Assembly: GCA_964550615.1 (NCBI GenBank)
Contig: CAZKAB010000004.1
Location: 19,831-83,830 of the forward strand
DNA length: 64,000 nt
Direction of reading: 5' to 3'
From: M55B144 sp964550615
GTDB lineage: Bacteria; Bipolaricaulota; Bipolaricaulia; UBA7950; UBA9294
The position numbers and the translations under genes were made by a program. The notes beneath the pieces were generated by a model. It had not been told where the DNA came from, ran no database searches, and saw only the letters and a list, made by a program, of their open reading frames with translations. Each line of letters begins with the position of its first letter. Positions within the stretch are counted from its first letter, which is position 1. Shown piece after piece: positions 42,275-50,279 of the stretch.

Positions 42275-43809
42275 GCATCGCACTACTGCCGCTCTTTCAT
42301 TTCCTGTTTGGAGTAGCGAGCCTCATCTGGAAAAAAGGCGGAAAAAGGCTCTTCTATCTCGCCCTAGTAATCGACAGTGCCATCATCGCATCCCTTGCCC
42401 AGCACCTGCTGCACCAGACCTCGATATCAATCGTGCTCGGAGGCTGGGGGCGAGATATAGGAATCGAGCTTGTCGCCGATCGGGTTACGCTTGCATTCTC
42501 AATCCTAGCGGTTCTCTTGGGATTCGCGGTTGTGACTTACTTGTGGCGCGACCACCTGCGCGGGTACTTTCACCTTCTGTTGCACCTGCTCTTCGGTTCC
42601 GTGTTCGCCATGTTGGTGGCACACGATCTATTCAATATCTACGTCGTCATGGAGCTTCTGACGTTGGTGAGCTCCCTTCTCATCGGATACCGACGGAAGC
42701 CACAGCAGATTTGGGCCAGTCTGAACTACCTGATGCTCGCGGCATTGGGGATGGGGGTCTACTTGTTCGGAGTGGCGATCATCTATTATCACACCGGTAC
42801 GATCAACATGACGCTTCTTGCCGATCGGCTCGTCGGCGCGCAAGGGCAGGGATGGCTTATCGCAGCGGCGATTCTGCTGGTGGCAGGAATCGCGATCAAG
42901 GCAGGGATTTTCGTGTTCTCATTGTGGCTTCCCGCCGCTCACGCCACCGCCCATTCGGCTGTGTCCGCACTTCTTTCCGGCTTGGTGATCAAGATGGGGA
43001 TCGTCGCTCTCCTTCGCCTTTCGCTCGTAATCGATATGCAGCTCCCCCTTCTCGTTCTCGGCGCGGTTACCGGTCTCCTGGGGGCGCTGTATGCAGCCTA
43101 TACGTACGATCTAAAGAGAATGCTCGCGTTCCACACCATGTCACAAGTCGGATACATGTTGATCGGAATCGGAGTCGGCTCGGAACTCGCGATCATCGGA
43201 AGCGTCGCCTATGCCGTGGGGCACGGACTGTTCAAAGGGCTCTTGTTCCTGACGTCCGGCGAGGTGGTACGGACGACCGGGAGCAAGCTGATACCAGAAC
43301 AAATCTCGCTGCGCGAGCATATACCTCGTGCGACGAGGGTAGCCCTCACGATCGGAACATTGGCAATCATGGGAGCTCCTCCGCTCGCCGGGTTCTGCGC
43401 CAAGTGCCTGATTGCCGAGGAAAGCGCGGCCCTCCTCCTTCAAGTACTGCTCGGGGTGATCTCACTTGGAACGGTAGTCTCGTTTGCCAAGCTTCTGCCG
43501 TTTTTCGTATATCATCGTGCACCTGTCGGGCCGCGACCGATAACGATATCATTCTCCATTCTCGGAATGGCGATCGTCGGCTTCCTCCCGCTCTCGTTCT
43601 CTTTTGTCCCCCGTAGCCAATGGATGGCAGAGCTCAATCCATACCAGGCCGCCGAGGGCATGGCAATCATCGCGATCGGAATCATCACATATCGTCTCAT
43701 TCGCAAGCATCCGCCGGCGTTGCCGCAGCATATCTTCCGTTTGGAGGAAGCAATTCTGGTCATCCTCGCCGCGTTGATCGGGCTCTTCGCTCTGCACGTA
43801 GCTTTCTGA
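42271..43809 (+). CDS. mnhD: Mrp/Mbh antiporter subunit D (NuoM/N-like)
   Basis: 512-aa, about 14-helix proton-pumping subunit. Glu128 in YVVMELLTLVSS and Lys210 in IAIKAGIFVFSLWLPAAHATAHSAVSALLSGLVIKMG are the residues of the family's ion path. DLKRMLAFHTMSQVGYMLIGIG is also typical. It is the only large NuoL/M/N-type subunit here: no mrpA gene and no hydrogenase genes follow. The order E-F-G-D'-B-C-D is that of the antiporter half of archaeal Mbh. Confidence 0.95.
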   Translation: MSIALLPLFHFLFGVASLIWKKGGKRLFYLALVIDSAIIASLAQHLLHQTSISIVLGGWGRDIGIELVADRVTLAFSILAVLLGFAVVTYLWRDHLRGYFHLLLHLLFGSVFAMLVAHDLFNIYVVMELLTLVSSLLIGYRRKPQQIWASLNYLMLAALGMGVYLFGVAIIYYHTGTINMTLLADRLVGAQGQGWLIAAAILLVAGIAIKAGIFVFSLWLPAAHATAHSAVSALLSGLVIKMGIVALLRLSLVIDMQLPLLVLGAVTGLLGALYAAYTYDLKRMLAFHTMSQVGYMLIGIGVGSELAIIGSVAYAVGHGLFKGLLFLTSGEVVRTTGSKLIPEQISLREHIPRATRVALTIGTLAIMGAPPLAGFCAKCLIAEESAALLLQVLLGVISLGTVVSFAKLLPFFVYHRAPVGPRPITISFSILGMAIVGFLPLSFSFVPRSQWMAELNPYQAAEGMAIIAIGIITYRLIRKHPPALPQHIFRLEEAILVILAALIGLFALHVAF

Positions 43810-43847
43810 TGTGTGGGTAGGGCGTGGTTTGCGGTACCATTCGCAAC

Positions 43848-44651
43848 ATGACTATAAGATCGCTTAGTAAATACCGGCTGTTCCTTCTTGACATCGACGG
43901 CGTTCTCGTGCGCGGCGGGCACGTAATTCCAGGCGCGGTAGAGGCCATAGAGCTTCTGCAGCAAATGGGAAGCACTTTCTTCCTAACGAACAACTCGACG
44001 CGCAGCCGCGTGCAGGTGGCGGAGAGATTATCCGCCATCGGCTTTCCAATAGATGCAAACATGATCATAACGAGTGCTTATCTCGCCGGGCGATATCTCG
44101 CCGACAAGTGCGGGACCGTGCGCGTATGGCCGCTTGGAGAGGAAGGGTTGAAAGCCGAACTCGTGACAACCGGCCACACGATCGCGTCGCCCGACCGCGC
44201 GCAGTGGATTGTGGCGGGGATGGATCGTCAACTAACTTACGACAAACTTGCACAGGCGTTGCAAGCTCTCATGAATGGGGCGTCGCTCCTGGCGACAAAC
44301 AGCGACCCAACTTTCCCAACACCGGACGGCGTCGAGCCCGGGGCCGGCGCGGTGATCGGTGCGCTCTCCGGGATGGGGTACACTCCTGAGGCCGTCGTTG
44401 GGAAACCAGCAAGTTTCGGCTTTGAGATGGCGCTTCGCATGACGGGAATCGCCCCGGAGGACGCGCTGATGGTCGGAGATCGTTTGGAGACGGATATCCT
44501 GGGAGCAGCACAGGCGGGGATCGACAGCGCCCTCGTCCTCACGGGCGTGACTTCACAGGAGGCCGGACCGCTCTATGAGCCACAGCCACAGATGGTGGCA
44601 CGCTCGCTGCATGAACTCGCCAGCGGCCAGTTCTCCGCCCCACGGGAATAG
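43848..44651 (+). CDS. HAD-IIA hydrolase (NagD/phosphoglycolate phosphatase-like)
   Basis: 267-aa HAD phosphatase. FLLDIDGVLVRGGHVIPGA is motif I, FLTNNSTRS motif II, TNSDPTFP and KPASFGFEMAL mark subclass IIA, and MVGDRLETDILGAAQAGIDSALVLTGVTS is motif IV. Substrates of this group include nucleotides, phosphoglycolate and p-nitrophenyl phosphate, so the physiological one is unknown. ATG 43848 is used, and GTG 43824 is the alternative. Neither has a clear ribosome site. Confidence 0.9.
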   Translation: MTIRSLSKYRLFLLDIDGVLVRGGHVIPGAVEAIELLQQMGSTFFLTNNSTRSRVQVAERLSAIGFPIDANMIITSAYLAGRYLADKCGTVRVWPLGEEGLKAELVTTGHTIASPDRAQWIVAGMDRQLTYDKLAQALQALMNGASLLATNSDPTFPTPDGVEPGAGAVIGALSGMGYTPEAVVGKPASFGFEMALRMTGIAPEDALMVGDRLETDILGAAQAGIDSALVLTGVTSQEAGPLYEPQPQMVARSLHELASGQFSAPRE

Positions 44652-44672
44652 GCATAGATGCAAAGGAGAAGG

Positions 44673-45500
44673 ATGATGAATACCGACGAGATCATGCAAC
44701 TGGCCCTCACTCTGTCCGGTCTCACTGAGATACCGGGAGACAGCGTAGTATACAACGCAGGAACCGACATCGAACGGATTATGATCGGAATCGATGTTGA
44801 CGCCCACGCAGCCTCGTTGGCCAAGGAACATGGCTACGATCTTGCCATATCACACCACCCAATGGGCGACATGGCGATTATTGATTTCCATCATGTCCTC
44901 GACCGGCACGTACAACAGATGAAGTCGGCCGGTGTGCCGCTTGGCGTTGCCACGGACGCTGTCGCCCAACTGATCGAGGAGAGACGCATCATCAACTCGA
45001 TGAGAAACTATGACCACGCGCCATCGATCGCGCGCATGCTCGATATCGCATACATGAACATCCACACGCCACTCGACGAGATCGGGCGCAAGCGAATGGC
45101 GGATGCAGCCTCTTCCCTGAGCCCGGATGATACGGTCGCTGACTTGATTGAGCATTTCCAGAACACGTTCGGTGAGTTCCGGCACGCGCTGACCACGATC
45201 GAGCCGTTCCTGGGAAGTGCAGACAATCGTCTCGGTCGCGTGGTGGTTTCGCACGGAGCGGGAACAAACGGGGGATATCGAGTGGCAAAGGCGTATTTCG
45301 ACCATGGCATTGACACAGTGATCTACATCCATTGCCTGCCGCCGGACGTAATCAAACTGCGCGAGGAATACCCACAGTGGAAGAATCTCATTGTCACCGG
45401 ACACATCGCAAGCGACTCCGTGGGGATCAACCCATTCATCGCCGCCTTGCGGGCAAAGGGGATAGAAGTAACGGCAATCAGCGGTATCATCCCCAGCTAG
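44673..45500 (+). CDS. NIF3/DUF34-like metal-binding protein
   Basis: About 275 aa. YDLAISHHPMGDMAI resembles the NIF3 metal motif (xTHHP), and the C-terminal VTGHIASDSVGINPFIAALRAKGIEV resembles its second metal half, where the family carries a conserved HxxxE or D. NIF3 proteins are widely conserved and suspected GTP cyclohydrolase-like or metal-related enzymes without settled function. AAGGAGAAGG precedes ATG 44673, and an upstream ATG (44658) precedes the ribosome site. Lies 21 bp after the phosphatase. Confidence 0.75.
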   Translation: MMNTDEIMQLALTLSGLTEIPGDSVVYNAGTDIERIMIGIDVDAHAASLAKEHGYDLAISHHPMGDMAIIDFHHVLDRHVQQMKSAGVPLGVATDAVAQLIEERRIINSMRNYDHAPSIARMLDIAYMNIHTPLDEIGRKRMADAASSLSPDDTVADLIEHFQNTFGEFRHALTTIEPFLGSADNRLGRVVVSHGAGTNGGYRVAKAYFDHGIDTVIYIHCLPPDVIKLREEYPQWKNLIVTGHIASDSVGINPFIAALRAKGIEVTAISGIIPS

Positions 45501-45615
45501 GGATTCACGCTCAATCGTCTCCCCTCGCATTGCTTGCGCCTGCTACTACCCACGTGGCGGCGTGAGTGCCTCGCCGGCGGATGTGATCTATCACTCCAGA
45601 AAGGAGCGAATACCT

Positions 45616-47427
45616 ATGAAGGCGATACTCGCGGCGCGCGATCTATGCAAATCGTATGCGTCGCACGACCTATTCAGCATGCTGTCCGTCACCTTTCACG
45701 TCGATGAACGCGTGGGATTGATCGGACCGAACGGAGCGGGAAAGACGACGCTCCTCAAGATACTCGCCGGCGTTGAGCCTCCGGATGCAGGGAGCGTGGA
45801 TCGCGCCAACGATGCGCGCATCGCCTATCTCCCTCAGGTCGACGTATTCCCAGCCGAGGCTACGGTGGAGGGATCTCTTCTTGACGCCTTGACTGATATC
45901 CTGCTTGAGGACTACGAACCATCAGTGCGCGCGCGCAAAATGCTGCGCCGTCTCGGTTTCAAGGACGGTAATGTACAAGTTGAAAGTCTTTCCGGCGGTT
46001 GGCGCAAGCGCCTGGCAATCGGGTGCCAGTTGATACGGGAACCGGATCTCCTACTAATGGACGAGCCGACGAATCACCTCGATCTTGAAGGAATCGATTG
46101 GCTGGAACGCTTTCTGGAGAGATCTTCGATTTCATTCATCGTCACCACGCACGATCGGTATTTTCTGGAACGAATTACCGATCGTATCGTTGAGATCAAC
46201 CCCCGCTATCGCGGTGGTTTCTTCAGTGTCAATGGCCATTACAGTGACTTCCTGGAGAAACGGGAGGCGTTCTTGCAGATAGAAGACGAAGAGCGACGCG
46301 CGCTCGCAGGCGACGTTCGGCGGGAGATCGAATGGCTGCGGCGCTCTCCGAAGGCACGAGGGACAAAATCCTCATCACGAATCGATGCAGCGCAGGGAAA
46401 GATCGACCGCCTGTCCGAGGTTCGGCAACGACATGCTGCTGGGCCAAAGATCGAAATCGGGTTCAGATCAAGTGGACGTCGAACACACGACCTGATAGTC
46501 GCAAAGGGGATCGAGAAGACATTCGGAAGCAGTCTATTGTTCCGCAATCTCGATATCCACGTAACCCGTGGTTCGCGACTGGGAATCGCCGGAAACAACG
46601 CGAGCGGGAAGACAACCCTGTTGCGCACACTCGCCGAATCCGTTACACCCGATGCCGGCAACGTGAAGCACGCCGCAAATCTTCGCATCGCTCTGTTCGA
46701 TCAGCAACGTCGACAACTCGATCGAGCAGAACGCCTGCGACGGGCATTGTCGCCAAGCGGTGACGTCGTTTCCTACCTCGGGCGCAGCACGCACATCATC
46801 CCCTGGGCAAAACGATTCGGGTTCCGAGCCGATCAGCTGGACACACCGGTAGGCGACCTCTCCGGCGGCGAGCAGGCACGCGTATTGATGGCGATGATGC
46901 TCCGCGAACCGGTCGACGTGCTCATGCTCGATGAACCAACCAACGACCTCGACATCGAATCAATCGAGGTCCTCGAACAGGCACTGATCGAGTTTCCCGG
47001 CGCAGTTGTCCTCATCACGCACGACCGCCACATGTTGGATCGAGCATGCACCGATCTTATCGGGCTGCATGGCGATGGCCGCTGGGGTAATTATGGAAGC
47101 GTTGTCCAATGGCAGGCAGCGCAAGAAGAGAATGCCGATGAACAGGAGACCTCAGATAAGCCGGAAGATGGCAAGAGAAAGCAGCCGCCACGGTCGCGGT
47201 CCGGGCTTACCTACCAGGAGAAACGAGAATGGGAGGGCATGGAGGAGCAGATTCTAGCTGCAGAGAACGAAGTGACCAGCCTACAAGCACAACTGAACGA
47301 TCCGATCGTGGCGACCGATCACGAACGCCTGGAGGTTGCCTACGAGGCACACCGGGCCGCACAACATAAACTTGATACGCTCTTCGCCCGCTGGGAGGAA
47401 TTGGAACAAAAGAAGGCGGGAGACTGA
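45616..47427 (+). CDS. ABC-F family ATPase (Uup/EttA-like)
   Basis: 603 aa: two ABC cassettes joined by the ABC-F linker. Cassette 1 has Walker A GPNGAGKT (about 37-44), signature LSGGW and MDEPTNHLDLEGIDWLE. Cassette 2 has GNNASGKTT (about 326), LSGGEQARV and LDEPTNDLDIESIEVLE. There are no membrane helices. A C-terminal charged coiled coil (EEQILAAENEVTSLQAQL) points to Uup type. These proteins act on ribosomes or branched DNA. AAAGGAG precedes ATG 45616. The upstream open frame has no ribosome site. Confidence 0.93.
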   Translation: MKAILAARDLCKSYASHDLFSMLSVTFHVDERVGLIGPNGAGKTTLLKILAGVEPPDAGSVDRANDARIAYLPQVDVFPAEATVEGSLLDALTDILLEDYEPSVRARKMLRRLGFKDGNVQVESLSGGWRKRLAIGCQLIREPDLLLMDEPTNHLDLEGIDWLERFLERSSISFIVTTHDRYFLERITDRIVEINPRYRGGFFSVNGHYSDFLEKREAFLQIEDEERRALAGDVRREIEWLRRSPKARGTKSSSRIDAAQGKIDRLSEVRQRHAAGPKIEIGFRSSGRRTHDLIVAKGIEKTFGSSLLFRNLDIHVTRGSRLGIAGNNASGKTTLLRTLAESVTPDAGNVKHAANLRIALFDQQRRQLDRAERLRRALSPSGDVVSYLGRSTHIIPWAKRFGFRADQLDTPVGDLSGGEQARVLMAMMLREPVDVLMLDEPTNDLDIESIEVLEQALIEFPGAVVLITHDRHMLDRACTDLIGLHGDGRWGNYGSVVQWQAAQEENADEQETSDKPEDGKRKQPPRSRSGLTYQEKREWEGMEEQILAAENEVTSLQAQLNDPIVATDHERLEVAYEAHRAAQHKLDTLFARWEELEQKKAGD

Positions 47428-47573
47428 TGCCGCGGCCCGCTCCCAGGTGAGCCGATCGTGGCCGGAAGCGTATTCGCCACGTCTCAGACACTGCAGCCTT
47501 CAACTTCACCTGCGCGACTACCACAGGGGGAGTGTCGCCGCATTAAGTGACAGCAACCTCCTGTCGGACCGGG

Positions 47574-47972
47574 CTAGGAAAGACGGGAGATTACCCGTTG
47601 CAGTCTTTCTCTCGCTTCGCGTGCTACTGGGTCGAGTGCTGGGTTCTGCAGAGTGCCGATCATCACAACAGGGTCGGCGATTGCCACGGCACTCTTGCCA
47701 TCTCTCTCGTAGACGATTACATTGCACGGCAGGACCAATCCGGCTTCAAGATCCGCATTGAGTGCCTTGTTGGAAAGCGGAGGGCTGCAAGCGCCGATGA
47801 TCGTGTAGTCACGGAAGTCCACCCCCAGCCGTTCCTTGAACGTCTGCTTCACGTCAACGGAAGTCAGCACCCCGAACCCTTCTTCCTTCAGCGCTGCAAT
47901 GACCCGATCCAGTGCCTTGGCATGCGGTAACTCAAGCGTCGTCCGAAACGCGTACTCCTTATTTGCACTCAT
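47574..47972 (-). CDS. DUF302 protein
   Basis: 132 aa. FRTTLELPHAKALDRVIAALKEEGFGVLTSVDVKQTFKERLGVDFRDYTIIGACSPPLSNKALNADLEAGLVLPCNVIVYE is a typical DUF302 domain. The conserved CxP (ACSPP) and LPCNV cysteine are kept. The family often occurs near redox, copper or sulfur genes, but no function is proven. AGGAGG precedes the ATG. It overlaps the upstream small membrane protein by 14 bp. Confidence 0.9.
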   Translation of the reverse strand: MSANKEYAFRTTLELPHAKALDRVIAALKEEGFGVLTSVDVKQTFKERLGVDFRDYTIIGACSPPLSNKALNADLEAGLVLPCNVIVYERDGKSAVAIADPVVMIGTLQNPALDPVAREARERLQRVISRLS

Positions 47973-48141
47973 GATCGTCCTCCTTGCGAATATGTGCTCC
48001 TTCCAGGCCGTGGATCAGTTTTTGGACTACTTGATGCGTGGCGAGGCGCACCCCCAAGTATACGGCGATAGCCACGGCAAGAAGACCAAGAAACCAGCCG
48101 AGGACCATCCATAACCCGTGCGTCAATCCCGAACCCCACAT
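47959..48141 (-). CDS. Small single-helix membrane protein
   Basis: 60 aa: one hydrophobic helix (LWMVLGWFLGLLAVAIAVYLGVRLA) then a basic and acidic soluble tail. A strong AAAGGAGGAGAT site precedes the ATG, so it is very likely real. It is the first gene of a two-gene unit with the DUF302 gene, under a promoter flanked by inverted repeats. Function unknown. Confidence 0.75.
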   Translation of the reverse strand: MWGSGLTHGLWMVLGWFLGLLAVAIAVYLGVRLATHQVVQKLIHGLEGAHIRKEDDHECK

Positions 48142-48192
48142 ATCTCCTCCTTTCTCATTGCTACGGTGCTCGTCAATTCAACTCTTATCCTA

Positions 48193-48240
48193 CCCACCTG
48201 GGGTGGGATATCAGTGTAGCACACGTGTACATCGTGTGAA
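48193..48240 (-). promoter_or_regulatory. Promoter with two inverted repeats (DUF302 unit)
   Basis: On the minus strand TTCACA (48240-48235) and TACACT (48218-48213) are 16 bp apart. CACACG-N7-CGTGTG (48220-48238) fills the spacer and touches the -35. A second palindrome, CCCACC-TGG-GGTGGG (48193-48207), lies just downstream of the -10, around the likely start of transcription. Both are good candidates for regulator sites. The second looks somewhat like CsoR-type metal-repressor operators, but that match is weak. Confidence 0.55.
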
Positions 48241-48368
48241 GACGTGGCCTCAGTCCATCCCGTTTTCAATCCCTAAGCTAGCCGAAACGACTGTCGCACC
48301 GCTGCCGAACGCGGTACAGGTTGGACAACACGCTGATACGAGCGGCCGCCAGCGCTTGCTGCTTGGGA

Positions 48369-48651
48369 TCAATACGCGCAAGGAAGCGTGAATCGGAAGC
48401 AAGCACCGCCGGCAGACGCGTTTTCGGCCCAGATGTTGCCTCCGTGTGCCTCGACGAGTGCCTTGGCAATGGCCAGGCCGAGACCAGCCCCGCCGGGAGC
48501 ATCGCTCTCGCGGCTCCGCGCCGCGTCAGAGCGGTAGAAGCGATCGAATGCGTGCAGTAAGTCCTGTTCGGAGAGGCCGCGTCCGCTATCACAAACACTC
48601 ACCTTTGCCATCCCCCCTGACACCTCCCCCGCGATGCTGATCGTCCCGCCG
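48369..48651 (-). pseudogene. Detached 3' end of a histidine kinase gene (duplicate of 50280-50559)
   Basis: Encodes about 92 residues of a HATPase_c domain (from SGGTISIAGEV through DSGRGLSEQDLL and GGAGLGLAIAKALVEAHGGNIW) in frame to a stop, without start, dimerisation or sensor parts. Over 48428-48651 it differs from the intact kinase gene at only three bases that I can find, and it is less similar toward its stop. A duplication product rather than an independent gene. Confidence 0.88.
48428..48651. repeat. Direct repeat, copy 1
   Basis: 224 bp matching 50336-50559 with three visible differences, same orientation, 1,908 bp apart. The AAA_14 ATPase gene lies between the copies. Confidence 0.9.
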
Positions 48652-48714
48652 CTCCGCTTAATGCTCCTATCGCACGATGGCTGTCGCATTGAGCGATCAA
48701 TCGCGTTTTGTTTC

Positions 48715-48742
48715 TTGTAATTTTGCACTTGGAATGCATAAT
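48715..48742 (+). promoter_or_regulatory. Putative promoter of the AAA_14 ATPase
   Basis: TTGTAA (48715-48720) and CATAAT (48737-48742), 16-bp spacer, in an A+T-rich stretch that stands out from its surroundings, 21 bp before the ATG. Confidence 0.45.
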
Positions 48743-48762
48743 TACATGGCAAGGGGTGGCAC

Positions 48763-49986
48763 ATGCCAAAGAAGTACATCCAAAGATCGCTGGAGTCGGT
48801 ATTGAACCGCGCAGCGCAAGAGTTTCCCGTCGTCATCCTCACCGGGCCGCGTCAGTCCGGTAAGACGACGCTTCTCAAGCACCTGTTCGCCGAAAGCCAC
48901 ACTTACGTCTCACTCGAACCGCCGGACATTCGGGCGGCGGCGGGCGAGGATCCACGCGGGTTCCTGGCAATGTACCCGCCGCCGTGCATCCTGGACGAGG
49001 TTCAATACGCACCGGATCTCCTCCCATACATCAAGGAACGCGTCGACGCCGATCGCTCCGAGGCCGGACAATACCTGCTCACTGGATCACAGAACTTGCT
49101 TCTCATGGAACAGGTTACGGAATCACTCGCGGGCCGGGCAGCGGTGCTGCGCCTTCTTCCTCTTTCTCAACGGGAGACGCTCGGCACTCCGCAAGCACCG
49201 TTCCCTTGGGAGTCGGAGGAGAAACGACCTCTACACCGAGAATCAGCGTACGCCAAACTGTGGGAGGGCTTTGTTCGTGGAAACTACCCTGAACTGATCG
49301 CTGATCCCACAAAGGATAGCACGCTGTGGCACGCAAGTTACATCCAGACTTACGTGGAGCGAGATGTGCGCTCGCTTCGCCAAGTGGGAGACCTCACTAC
49401 TTTTCAGAGCTTCCTGCGGGCGATCGCGTCGAGAAGCAGCGGACTGCTCAACCTGACTGAGGTCTCTCGCGATATCGGAGTGGCGGTCAACACTGCGAAA
49501 GCGTGGCTGTCGATCCTTGAGGCCACGTACCAGGTGATAGCCCTCCGCCCGTACTTCGCCAACATCGGGAAACGCTTGGTAAAGAGCCCGAAGCTCTACT
49601 TCACCGACGTCGGCATGCTCTGCTATCTCGCCGGACTTAGAGATCCCGCGCACGCTGCTTCCGGTCCGATGGGAGGAGCGATCTTCGAGACGGCTGTGCT
49701 GACGGAGATCGTTAAGACACATCTCCACCGTGGCGAGGAGCCGCGGGTCTACTTCTGGCGCACATCGACTGGAACAGAGGTGGATATCCTTGTTGAAACG
49801 CGCGGCAGCATCGTTCCAATTGAGGTTAAACTCTCCGCTACCCCGCGCCCGGCAATGGCAAAAGGGATCGTCGCCCTGCGGGCGGACTTAGGCAAGCAAG
49901 CCTTACCAGGATACGTGGTTCACCCCGGCGACATCCGCCTTCCTCTCGCCCCAGAGGTAACCGCTCTGCCGTTTGCCGAGCTTTGA
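48763..49986 (+). CDS. AAA_14 ATPase with DUF4143 domain
   Basis: 407 aa. Walker A LTGPRQSGKTTLLKHL (about residues 26-41), Walker B PCILDEVQYAPDLL, sensor LLTGSQNLLL and the C-terminal DUF4143 region (FYFTDVGMLCYLAG-like segment and YFWRTSTGTEVDILVE) with a PD-(D/E)xK-like fold. This family is common, patchily distributed and often mobile, and its role is unknown. AAGGGG lies 6 bp before ATG 48763. It sits between two copies of a kinase 3' end, opposite in strand to the kinase, so it was probably inserted or brought in with a duplication. Confidence 0.93.
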   Translation: MPKKYIQRSLESVLNRAAQEFPVVILTGPRQSGKTTLLKHLFAESHTYVSLEPPDIRAAAGEDPRGFLAMYPPPCILDEVQYAPDLLPYIKERVDADRSEAGQYLLTGSQNLLLMEQVTESLAGRAAVLRLLPLSQRETLGTPQAPFPWESEEKRPLHRESAYAKLWEGFVRGNYPELIADPTKDSTLWHASYIQTYVERDVRSLRQVGDLTTFQSFLRAIASRSSGLLNLTEVSRDIGVAVNTAKAWLSILEATYQVIALRPYFANIGKRLVKSPKLYFTDVGMLCYLAGLRDPAHAASGPMGGAIFETAVLTEIVKTHLHRGEEPRVYFWRTSTGTEVDILVETRGSIVPIEVKLSATPRPAMAKGIVALRADLGKQALPGYVVHPGDIRLPLAPEVTALPFAEL

Positions 49987-50279
49987 GTGAACTCTCGGAG
50001 GAAGAGACAATCTTGCAGCGCTCAAGAATGAGGATGCGCTCTCATGGCTCTACGTCGCGCCTTGAACCCCTCAGGCATACACCAGCGCAGAAAAGACCGG
50101 CTCCCGATCAAACACGGGTCTTGTCAAGATAGCTCCCGTTTATCGCCCCGGAGAAGCCTTGTAACTGTGGATGCACCCGCGCCGTCATTGCGGATACGAC
50201 CACCTACGACCACCCATGAGGGGCCCGTTCGGCACGCAATATCGTCCCTATCATCAAACTCACCGCTTCGCGCGGCGCA
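49987..50279. other. Intergenic stretch, no gene seen
   Basis: About 293 bp between the ATPase stop and the kinase stop. Only short unconvincing frames and a small direct repeat (ACGACCACCT/ACGACCACCC near 50197) are visible. It is probably debris of the insertion or duplication event. Confidence 0.5.

Noticed and set aside
42204..43616. 470-codon plus-strand frame overlapping mnhD
   Set aside because: It is an Arg/Ser/His-rich second frame of mnhD without ribosome site or family motif. mnhD and the end of mnhC occupy the same bases.
39416..43809. Membrane-bound hydrogenase or complex I operon
   Set aside because: Only antiporter-type subunits are present. No NiFe, FeS or NADH-module genes follow. 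The next gene is a HAD phosphatase.
48193..48207. CsoR operator upstream of the DUF302 unit
   Set aside because: The palindrome is only loosely similar to known CsoR sites and no copper gene or csoR is in the window, so it is listed simply as an inverted repeat.
48278..48598. Minus-strand frame over the kinase fragment with a different N-terminal part
   Set aside because: It is an alternative frame of the kinase tail (a near-identical frame recurs at 50204-50506), so it reflects the duplicated DNA rather than a second gene.
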